A stretch of DNA of 64,000 nt from Aspidiotus rigidus (Eukaryota; Arthropoda; Insecta; Hemiptera; Diaspididae): NCBI GenBank assembly GCA_035079385.1, contig JAVHKY010000052.1:13020001-13084000 (forward strand). Reading direction: 5' to 3'. The notes below the pieces were generated by a model that saw nothing but the letters and a program-made list of their open reading frames with translations, searched no databases and was not told the DNA's origin. The position numbers and the translations under genes were made by a program. Shown here one piece after another: positions 12,201-24,200 of the stretch. Numbering within the stretch: the stretch's first letter is position 1; the number at the start of each line of letters is the position of its first letter.

Positions 12201-15200
12201 TATTTCTTCATATTGCCCATCACTCATTACAAAACAGAAGAAGTAAGAAAAGTAAGAAATCGTCAATGAATTTTTGGTGATGCTAATTTCTCATGGAAAA
12301 CATGTAAATAGGAATAATTTTTAATATTTTAATAACTTCGGTAAACAATGTAGATATTTATACTCTGGAAAAGAGAAAAAAAAGTAGAAATTCTGTGGAT
12401 TACTTTTCTGTGAACTTGTATTCAAAATTTGTATGCAAACTCTCCTTCTTTTTTCATTCTTCTGCATCCATCTCCTCTAATCATCCATATCCTAATATGT
12501 GACCCCGTCTACAGAAACCCGTCTTGATCAATATTATCGATCAGCAGAAAGATAGCTAGGTCACGTGAAACATAACTACCTTTCTGCTGATTGATAATAT
12601 TGATCAAGCCGGGTTTCTGTAGACGGGGTCACATATAATTGATTCTAGGTGTCCTCCTCCTGTAATCTACAATGAATAGAAGAAAAACGTTTTGATTCTA
12701 AGATTAGTTGATTCATTTTCCCTTTTCTCTTTCACTTTTTCTTCTCGAGGTCCTCAATATTATTCTTTGAGTCCACTCGCCTCCAACTTTCAGTTATTCT
12801 CGTCGTCAGTCCTGATTTTTGTAATTCAATAAGTATCCTTCTGTTAAATCGTTATGACGTCAAGTCCTTATCCAGTTTCAACTACTAATTTAAATTATAT
12901 ATTAAGGTTTAATTGGCAACCCTTCTTTTTGTCGGGGGGAGGGGAGATTCTTGAAAATTGTGATGTCTTGTCATTTGCCAAGAATAATTCTTAAAATTTT
13001 TTTCAATTCCTCCTTCTGTCATAATGTCAGAAATTAAAATTCCATATTCCTCTCTCATCATATTACATAGCTTGAAAGTTAAAATTTTCTCAAGATACCC
13101 TCTTGTCAGAAATGTATAGCGTGAGCTCAATGTACAAAATTTTATCAATTTCAACTCATCTGGTGTTTCAATGTTGTCCAAGCTCTCTCCTGTCATACAT
13201 AAATAGCTTGATTCCCAATATTCGAAATGTTTTCAAATCTGACTCCTTTGATAAAAAACATTTCTACTAACCACCGTCCATCATCTATACAGCTCAAAAG
13301 TCTTAATTACTTTCAACTGTTATGACCAATATTATTTGAAATAATCAAAACGGACATAAACAGTTATACCATGACTATTTGTTTTGAAAAGGCTCAAAAT
13401 GGTCATCTTCAATTTCAAGTGCTAATTCTGCTTGTTGGAAGAATTTTATGAAGAACAAAAAATTTCCACCCTGACCAACATTTTTTGGTTAGAACAGTTA
13501 TAACATTGATTATTAGCAAGAAGTTTTGACCGTTTGACCATTTCATCCAATAACCATTTCAGATTAAATTTTCAGAGAGTTACAAGTATTTGAGATTTAA
13601 TTTGACTAAAAAAAAAAAAAAAAAAATGATAACTGTTCAGAGCCTTATATAAACCAACTACATTTCAAACATTAAAATGTAATGGGGCGTTCCATTTATT
13701 TTTGTCGTCGCTGGCGAAAAGTTGAATGCGGTATGCCTTTTTATGCAGCCTGTCACATTCTTTCTTCATCATCTCAAAAATATGATTCCAAATGAAAAAT
13801 TGAAAAATACAAAATTTGATCCATTTATAAATTCCCATCTCTAAATTCCCATCTCTAATTAAGTTGAATTTGAATTTTTGCGTCAAAAAAATCTCAAATT
13901 GGACTTACTGAAAAGAAAATTACAAGAGGAAGAGAAAATGTTCTCTTTGCAATTCATATTTCTTCAGACTGTAATTAGGAAAAACGCAACACAAAAAGTT
14001 TTCAAAGACACTTGTGTTGACGTCACGCACAAAACGCTCAATATTTCTTTCTTCAAACCACGGTGCTTCAAACCGTTCGAATTTTGAACGAAAACGATTC
14101 GATATTTCTTAACACTTGCGGTAAGGTAACACTGCACAGTGATACAGAAACAAAAATCTTTCGTCATTCAAAATGTTCCAACGAATACGACTACTCGGAT
14201 TATTCGGCCAATCAGGCGTCGTAGGTTTGTACGTTTAGCCTAAACTTCATCATAAACCCAAAAGTCAAAAAATATTTCGAGCTGATAAGCGGAGGCTCAA
14301 GGTCGACTATTCGTTTAGTAATATAGATGTTTGAATATAGGAAAATGTTTCTAAAAAATTATTTTCATATAGGTGTAAGCGCCGGCCAATCGTAAATAAA
14401 AAAACACTCACGCAGTCGCGTGAGTAGTACACGACTTTTCTTCCCACAATGCAAAAAACATTGAGAGAGTCACCCTCTCTCTTTAAATTAAATACCAATG
14501 ACCTGTCAATCATGTCAAACATTTGTAGAATAAACAATAAAACTCAGTTTATAAATTCTATCACTACGATGTCACATCAACAGATAACAGAGTAAAAATA
14601 CCTATAATCCAATAAGGAAACCTGAATTTTGTTATAATTTAGGCTAAGCGTCATCTAAAACCTACAAAACGTCTCCAGAAAAACCACTCCCCCTACCCCT
14701 GTCCAAACTGCTACGAGGCTATAACAGTTGTTTCTAATAAAAAAGAGCTCTACAATCATTTTTTCCCATACCTTATTCTTAGCATATTATTAGTCTAGTA
14801 TACTGTATATTAGAATGAGTGGTTCAATTCTTTATCACTTCCGATTCCTGACATCTCTTAAAGCTATCTCGAGCTGCTATTCCTCTGGTGCACTCATAAA
14901 TTGCCTTCACGCTATCATATCACCATTTTCTATGCACACTCCACCCCAAAATTCTTCATCTGGGAATCCAGCTACAACGAGATCCCGAAAAACTAAAAAA
15001 ATCGATGTCGAAACGAAAGAAGCAACCAATCACCCAATAGTCAACCCCTCATTCCTTTCCTCACGCTTCAACTATTCCAAACGTATTAACAAAATACCTC
15101 ACTTTTCTAGCTAGAAAATTCGGTAAAAATATATAGCACCCAAGCCCGGTTTACTCGTTAGTCTAATCTCAAATCTCACTCAAAAAAACCAGTCCAAATT

Positions 15201-18200
15201 GAAAATAATCTTTCTATTTCTTTTGACACCTCAAATCAACTATGAACCACTATTAATTATGTACCCATACATGAAAAAATGACAAATAAATCAATTATTA
15301 ATTAAGAGTGAAATCACCCAGGTAGTCTCGCATCAGCACACTTGATGAAGATTAAAAAATTGTACTTAATCATTCAAACTCAAGATGTTCACTAAAATCA
15401 GTCGAATAACAAATTAAGAAAAATAAAACGTGAACCCACATTTTGGTCCTCATCCCAACGAAATTCAAGGCAAGAGGAGGTCATTTTAGCTCGGCTGCGA
15501 ATAGGCCACACTCGTCTTACTCATACTTATCTTCTCACTAATCTCGCTCCTCCATCATGCCCTCACTGTCTCCAAGAAAATTTATCAGTTGATCATTTTT
15601 TCTCATGCCCCGTCCTGCAACCCACTCGAACCTCCCTAAATATATCTTCCAATATCAATGCAGCACTAAACAACAACTCCGAAACCATCGACTCAACCCT
15701 AACTTATTTACGCACCACTCAATTCTACAACTTCATATAATTCACCAACAAATTCCGTTTGATCGCCACTCAATTCCACCAATACGTACCTAATTTAACC
15801 TAATTCAAGTAATGTTCTAAAATAAGATTGTAACGCCGAGCAAATAACCCTCGTGCAGTTTATAATGCTCGTAAAATAATAATAATAAAAAAAAAAAAAA
15901 AAAAAAAAACTATCGAGTATGACTAATAATAATGAAAAATAGCTAGAAAAATGAACAACTCGCCATTGCCACCATCCGTTCAAAAATAAATTTAACAAAA
16001 CAAATAAAATTTGACAAAACAAAATTCAACGCTCTAGGGGTTGTGCGAAGCGAGATACAAGTGTACTAAATTTGAACGAAAAGGTTTCATCGGAAATAAA
16101 ATCCAATGAACCCTTGGTAAAGAATGAACAAAGAATGAACCTGTCGAATGATGAAAGGTTCTTCATCACAATACACGGACTGATAACGAAAGTGGTAAAC
16201 GTATAGGAAAATCCGCTTCTCCTAACGTAAGCAGCTACTCGCAGCTATTCGTAAGAAGCTACTCGTAATAGTGAAAAATTTTCAACAAAAGTAAAAATTT
16301 CTCGAGAACTACTCATCCGATCCTCAAAAAAAATGCAGGTGCACATCTTCAAATATAATACTACAATATGGCCGAGTTACAAAAAAATCCATCGGGTAGT
16401 TTCGGAGGAGTTCCGCGGACAAAAAGGTACTCGAAATACTGCAAAATTTCTCAACAAATTGAAAATTTCTCGAGAACTACTCATCCGATTTTCAAAAAAA
16501 TTGCAGGTGCACATCTTCAGATATACTACTACAATATGGCCAAGTTACAAAAAAATCCATCGTGTAGTTTCGGAGGAGTTCCGCGGACAAAAAAATCTTA
16601 TATATATATAAGGAAACCTGAAATTTTTTTTTATGCTAGTTGTGATCTAGGACCCCTAAAACGTCGAGAAAGTTCATTACCCACTCCCCCTGTTGACCTT
16701 GCTACGGGTGTAATACCTCACTTTTCTAGTTAGAAAAGTCGGTAAAATCCATCGGGTAGTTTCGGAGGAGTTCCGCGGACAAAAAAATCTTATATATATA
16801 TGTTACAGTGAAATTGAGACATCAGTGAAATTGGGAAACTCGACGCATTTCGCGTAATATACGAGCGTGTTTTCTTGCTTTGCGTGAAAATTAGGCGTAC
16901 ACAAAAGCGAAAATGGATAAAAGAGAGAATGAAAAAAATATATATATTGTTTATCGGTGTCTCTCTCTCTCGCCCTCTCTCTCTCTCTCTCCCTCTCTGT
17001 CTTTCTCTCTTTCTTCTGTGTTTCTCCATTGCCTCTCTGCATTCGGGTGATGTGTGATCTTACACGTATGTCGACCTCCGGAACTCTGCATATGATTGAA
17101 ACTCTCTACGTACGAATCCGCGCGCTTGACCACTCGGCCACGAGTGCTGGAACATCAACACGAGTTTAAAATGCAGCTATTGCCATGTGAATGTCGAACG
17201 CCGCGCCGGCATTCTTAATGCTAAAATGCATTGCACATTTCTTGCCCATTTGTCTACATGAAATGTAGTTACGTATCATTGAAATAATTTATTTTTGAAA
17301 TTATTTTTCATTCACTAAAAAGGGGAGAAAATGAAATTGCTGGAAGAAGATAGAGATTATTAATTGTTGCACGGCATACTGCTGCCATCGAATTTCGAAT
17401 TGCATAGAATATTTTTTTCTTTTTACGTAGCAAATTGCGCTGACGCACTGAAACTATAAAAATTGATAGAATGAAAATTTGGATCGGTCTTGAGGTGAAA
17501 CCATAAATCTCCTGAGTCTAATTTAAATGTTAATTCTATCAATTTTTTATGGTTTCTTACTTGGTCTAATTTAAATGTTGATTCTATCAATTTATTCATG
17601 GTTTCTCTGTTGGTCTAACTTAAATGTTGATTTTATTAATTTATTTATGGTTTCTCCCCGAATCCAATTCAATTTTCGATTCTATTAATTTTTTATGGTT
17701 TCTTCTTTAGTCTAACTCAAACATATTGATTCCATCAATTTTTTTATGGTTTCTCCCTTGGTCTAACTCGAATGTTGATTCTATCAATCTATTTATGGTT
17801 ACTCTCTGAGTCTAATTTAAAATGTCAATTCTATCAATTTTTTATGGTTTCTTACTTGGTCTAATTCAAATGTTGATTCTGTCAATTTATTCATGGTTCC
17901 TCCGTTGGTCTAACTTATAAATCTTGATTCAATCAATTTATTTATGGTTTCTCTTTGAGTCTATTTTTTATGGTTTCTCCCTGAATCTAATCCAAATTTT
18001 GATTCTACTAATTTTTCATGGCTTCTTCTTTAGTCTAATTCAAACAATTGATTCCATCAATTTTTTCATGGTTTCTCTCATGGTCTAACTCGAATGTTGA
18101 TTCTATCAATCTATTCATGGTTTCTTTCTGAGTCTAATTTAAATGTTGATGTAGTCATTGTTCGTTTTCCTGCGTCAGTTTTTACTTTTTGGTCTCCTTC

Positions 18201-21200
18201 CAATGAAGATTCTTACCAATTGTGACCCTAAGTATTTTGTGTGTTCAACTTTCCCTAATGACAATAAAATAAAACAATTTTTGTGGTTTGAAAAAAAAAA
18301 AAAAAAAAAAGCTTGTACGGGGCTCGAACTTGTTACCATATTTCACATATACATAAAACGTATCAAAATTGTGCAGAAGTGTAAACGCGACGGCGCGGTG
18401 CGTACAATGATCACAAGGCTGAAGAATCGCTCGAAGATAATGTTGGTAACCGCGTACGTGCACAAAAAACACGCCACGACTCAGAAAGAAACCATAAATA
18501 GATTGATAGAATCAATATTCGAGTTAGACCAAGGGAGAAACCATGAAAAAATTGATGGAATCAACTGTTTAAATTAGACCAAAGAAGAAACCATGAAAAA
18601 TTAGTAGAATCAAAATTTGGATTAGATTCAGGGAGAAACCATAAACAAATTAATAGAATCAACATTTTGGTTAGACCGAGGAAGAAACCATTAAAAATAG
18701 ACTCAAAGAAAAACCATAAATAAATTGATTGAATCAAGATTTATAAGTTAGACCAACAGAGGAACCATGAATAAATTGACAGAATCAACATTTGAATTAG
18801 ACCAAGTAAGAAACAATAAAAAATTGATAGAATTGACATTTTGAATTAGACTCAGAGAGAAACCATAAATAGATTGATAGAATCAACATTCGAGTTAGAC
18901 CAAGGGAGAAACCATAAAAAAATTGATGTAATCAATATGTTTGATTTAGACTAAAGAATAAACCATAAAAAATTAATAGAATCAAAATTTGAATTAGACT
19001 CAGGGAGAAACCATAAATAAATTAATAAAATCAACATCTAAGTTAGACCAACAGAGAAACCATGAATAAATTGATAGAATCAACATTTAAATTAGACCAA
19101 GTAAGAAACCATAAAAAATTGATAGAATTAACATTTAAATTAGACTCAGGAGACTTATGGTTTCACCTCAAGACCGATCCAAATTTTCATTCTATCAATT
19201 TTTATAGTTTCAGTGCGTCAGCGCAATTTGCTACCTAAAAGGAAAATTTTCTTTGCAATTCAAAATGCGACGGCAGCAGTATGCCGTGCAACAATTAATA
19301 ATTTCTATCTCCTTCCAGCAATTTCATTTTCTTCCCTTTTTAATGAATGAAAAATAATTTCAAAAATACATTATTTCAATAATACGTAACTACATTTCAT
19401 GTAGACAAATGGACAAAAAATGTGCAATGCATTTTAGCATTAAGAATGCCGGCGCGGCGTTCGACATTCACATGGCAATAGCTGCATTTTAAACTCGTGT
19501 TGATGTTCCAGCACTCGTGGCCGAGTGGTCAAGCGCGCGGATTCGTACGTAGAGAGTTTCAATCATATGCAGAGTTCCCGGAGGTCGACATACGTGTAAA
19601 GATCGCTCATCACCGGAATACAGAGACGCAATGGAGAAACACGGAAGAAAGAGAGAAAGACAGAGAGAGAGAGAGAGAATGGGAGGGAGAGAGTGATAGA
19701 GGGAGAGAGGGAGAGAGAGAGAGACACCGCTGAACAATATTTTTTTTTTTTTCATTCTCTCTTTTGTCCATTTTCGCTAATTTTCACGCAAAGCAAGAAA
19801 ACACGCTCAAGAAAACACGCTCGTATATCACGCGAAATGCGTTCGATTTCCTAGTTTCACTGATTTCCTAATTTCACTGTAACATATATAAAAGGAAACC
19901 TGAAATTTTTTTTTATGCTAGTTGTGATCTAGGACCCCTAAAACGTCGAGAAAGTTCATTACCCACTCCCCCTGTTGACCTTGCTACGGGTGTAATACCT
20001 CACTTTTCTAGTTAGAAAAGTCGGTAAAAATGAGGTCAAGAATGCACCAAATAAAATCCGGTTGAATGATAAAGATTCTTCATCACAATACACGTATTGA
20101 TAACAAAAGTAGTAAAAGGATAGGAAAATCCGCTTCTCGTAAGCAGCTACTCGAAATAAAATAATGAGGAATTTTTTAAAAAAATGAACATTTCGCGAGA
20201 ACTACTCATCCAATCCTTGAAAAAATTGCAGATGCACATCTTCAGATACAATACTGCAATATGGCCAAGTTACAAAAAAATCCATCGGGTAGTTTCGGAG
20301 GAGTTCCACGGACAAAAAAATCTTATATATATATATGAGGAAACCGGAAATTTTTTTATGCTAGTTGTGATCTAGAACCTCCGAAACGTCGAGAAAAATC
20401 ATTGCCCCCTCCCCCCAATCACCTTGCTACGGGTGTAGTACCTCACTTTTCCAGTTAGAAAATTCGGTAAAAGAAGTTGGCTCTTACATCCACTATATTT
20501 TACAAGACAAAACAAGACGTTTCGACGACCTTGGTATGCCGAACAAAAAGGAAAAATTGAAGATGAAAAAGTCCGTAGTATCAAAACTGCTGCAAAGCTG
20601 ATTCGTACAGATATAGAAGCAATAAAGCATGACGACACAACTTACCCATCTTGTGATAATTTTTTGGGGGGAAGTTCAAATGCTGTTGTGCCGTCATCTT
20701 TAAGTACTTCATTGGAAGGTAGGCCTATATTTCTTTACAGTTCTTAATGAATGTCATTGTGGTATGCATATTTATTTATAGTAAGGCTTGCATGTTATTC
20801 TCAATTATAGGTACCTATCATCAAGAAGGACCGAAGGAGTCAAGATGGCACAGTTGATCGGAAGTGCACGACCATTGCCCATACCATAATGCAAGCCACT
20901 CGGCCGCGTTCATTTAAATCTGATCTTCTCAGTTTATCCATTACTTTACACAGAAAATTTGAATCGCGAAATATCTTGACGATGCTGTCAAATTGATGTC
21001 CTAATGTTCGAAAATAGCGCCAACATCAGTAAGGCGCCAGAAATTTCACCCGACGCATTTAGTGTATTTGCATTTGACAATGCAGATTTATGCAGCCAAT
21101 TTATGACATGAGAAAATGGCAACCACCTAACCAGGGAACAACTGACGAAAAGTTCTCATCTCTATTGACATTTTCTTGAGCTTTAAAATATAGAGGTTGA

Positions 21201-24200
21201 TTCAGTTCTTGACTCTTACAAAGTGCGTGATGCATAACGGAGTATTTTGTGTAGGAAGATGCAAAAATGGCAAGTAATTAATTACGGACTTTTCAATGTT
21301 GGCGTCGGTTGCTTCTGTAATACTTTGCATGAAGCCATTCCAGCCTCTTACTGAGCGAATTTTAAACATTTTTTAACCTATATAAAGCGCATCAGCAGCA
21401 AAAAAGACATCATCCAGTTTCCCCTCTAGGTACTAATTCAGCACCTGGTGGACAGTAACACACAGGTATCGCAACAGCCCTAGTGACTTCTCTTTTGGAG
21501 GGGTTTCTATGCAATTTTGGTAAACCATGCTCCTGTACAACGGCTCTTGAAGGTGTTACAATTTGAACTACACCCATCACATGAAGTGTATTGAGAGCAT
21601 CCAAAGTTGCAGCATTAAAATCTGCCATTGTCAAATGCAAATACACTAAATGCGTCGGGTGAAATTTCTGGCGCCTTACTGATGGTAGCGCTATTTTCGA
21701 ACATTAGGACATCATTGTAAGAGGCACTGAAACCTATATTTGACAGCATCGTCAAGATATTTCGCGATTCAAATTTTCTGTGTAAAGTAATGGATAAACT
21801 GAGAAGATCAGATTTAAATGAACGCGGCCGAGTGGCTTGCATTATGGTATGGGCAATGGTCGTGCACTTCCGATCAACTGTGCCATCTTGACTCCTTCGG
21901 TCCTTCTTGATGATACCTATAATTGAGAATAACATGCAAGCCTTACTATAAATAAATATGCATACCACAATGACATTCATTAAGAACTGTAAAGAAATAT
22001 AGGCCCACCTTCCAATGAAGTACTCAAAGATGACGGCACAACAGCATTTAAACTTCCCCCCAAAAAATTATCACAAGATGGATAAGTTGTGTCGTCATGC
22101 TTTATTGCTTCTATATCTGTACGAATCAGCTTTGCAGCAGTTTTGATACTACGGACTTTTCTATCTTCAATTTCTCCTTTTTGTTCGGCATACCAAGCAT
22201 CATATAGGGAGTAATCGAAGTCGTGTGTTGCTTACGCCTCTGCGCCAGCATTTTTTTATTTACGATTGGCCGACGCTTACACCTATATGAAAATAATTTT
22301 TTAGAAACATTTTCCTACATAACGCATGTTACTTTCCTAAAAATCACTGTACGTTTCGTTGAAGGAATGGAATCGACGTAGGCGACGCGTTAACGCCGCG
22401 CGACAACGCGAACTCTCGTCGAAAGGAGCGTTATCTACAGATTTCGGTGGCGGAGGCTAGAAACTGATTACATGGTCTAATAGGAAATTTCACGAGGAAT
22501 AATTTTGGACTAATGAGTTTTTTCTCTAAAATGCGTATTTAGCGAGATATTTACAAAAAACTGATTTTTGGGGGGTTTGACCCCCCATAAAAAAAGAAGC
22601 TCCGAGGGAAAAACGCGGAGAAGTTCGGACGATGTTTTTGACATCATTCTTGGACCATTTTCAGCAATTAGACTTTCGTTATGTCGCAATGTTTTTTTTT
22701 TTTTCAAAATATCCTGCTAATTTGCCTACACTAATGCCGTTTTTTTACAAACTTCGGGCAAGTCAAGTTCTGAGCATGGCAATTTCTCTTACATGGATTT
22801 CACAGACAAAAGTATCAAAGAAAAAACACATTAGAGGTCGAGGAGTGAACATATAACATTAACCAACAAGTTAATTAATGGTGAATATTTGAATAACCTC
22901 AGATATGCAAACGATACTGTCCAAATATCTGAAACAAAACTAAAGAGGAAATTCAAGAAATAACCCAAGATTAAGTGATGAAGGAATAAAAAAAGGATTG
23001 AGTACGTACGTAGGTAAAACACAAGGAATAAATAAACAAAATGAAGATATTGAAATAGTAATCGATGGAGAAAAAATGGAGACTGTGAAGGAAATAATAG
23101 GGTTAATTATAATCGCACATCAAAAGAGAATGTTTGACCAGCAAATCTGTGATCAGCAGAAAGGAATGAGAGAATAGTTAAAAAATGTATGAAATGAACA
23201 GCAATGGTACACAGTAAATAGAATTGGTGGAACATTAAAAATGACCTTTTTTCAGCAGCAAAATAATATTGAAATGAACAGTCGATACTAAACGGCAATT
23301 AAATTTTTCTCACCTCAAATCACTCGGTTTTTGACACAAATATACCCGCCTTCCGAAACATCATGGTAGGCAACAAGAACAGTAAGATTAAGTTCTGAAC
23401 TTTCAAGAGAGGATTCATGTACACGTCATAGCAAGAACACAAAAGTCTTAAAACTTGATGAAGAGGAAGGAATGACTTCGGTATTTTACATAACATTGAG
23501 CAGTTTTGGCCGGCCAATAATCTCAAAAAAGAAAGGGTGGAAAAGCTTTGATGAGTTCAAAAAATATCAGTACGGGGTTTAGAAAATTCGTATTAATCGT
23601 AATGACACTTCGGATTTGTTTTGTTCATGTCCCTTTTTTCTAAAAGATTTAACGTGCAAAGATTCTCTGGGTATGCTCATCCGCCTCCAACTTTGTCACG
23701 TTCCTCCTCAGGTAAAAAATGTGCCTCTTGGGCAGAAACGTAAACGAGGACGCCCAGCGAAGGCAAAGAAAGCTCTGTTAGTGCAATGATTATTATGTTT
23801 TATTTCTCCATTCTAATCAGGGTTCTAGTCTCCTCAACTTTATTCGATTTTATTCTATCTATTTCAGATTTTGGACAGATTTTATTTTGTTCTAGACGTT
23901 CATTTATTTTAGACTTTTGACTAATTTTATTTTATTCTTTTACTTTAGCAGTTTATTGCTGACTTAAAGCATTTTGCTGTTCAATTTTTTTTTCTGAAGT
24001 TGTATATATTATTTGTTGCGCAATCCTCAATTTGCTGTTCAATGCGACCTTTTACTGTGCATTATTTTCTTTGCTGTGGGATCCTCATTTTGCTGTGATT
24101 ACATTCTTTCCACTGCGTAAACCATCTTTTTTGCTGTGCTCTAAAATCCAACCCGAAATAATATAATACCCGGGATAAAATATAACAACGAAGATAAAAC

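Larger units (their letters stand above)
16801..19884. mobile_element. giant foldback element, 3.1 kb near-palindrome
   Basis: The left end 'tgttacagtgaaattgagac' is matched inverted at the right end ('...aatttcactgtaaca'). Arms of about 1.35 kb are complementary almost throughout, leaving a central loop of about 340 bases (18140-18480). Each arm holds, from outside in: a TIR zone, a CT/GA-rich microsatellite, a tRNA-like segment, a unique block and a minisatellite. It is inserted precisely in the TATATA tract of a DR-A unit: sequence left of 16801 and right of 19884 joins into an ordinary DR-A copy. No transposase is present. Confidence 0.85.

Noticed and set aside
15795..16022. 75-codon minus-strand ORF
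   Set aside because: Antisense of the non-LTR 3' UTR and poly-A (a Phe/Tyr run from the T-tract).
16790..17169. Arg/Glu-rich and Ser/Leu-rich ORFs on both strands
   Set aside because: They are translations of a CT/GA microsatellite within the foldback arm; the mirror ORFs at 19489-19755 have the same origin.
19498..19575. tRNA-Ser/Leu gene
   Set aside because: The A-box region fits, but no convincing B box, anticodon arm or matching acceptor stem; it is duplicated as part of the foldback arms. Kept only as a tRNA-derived segment.
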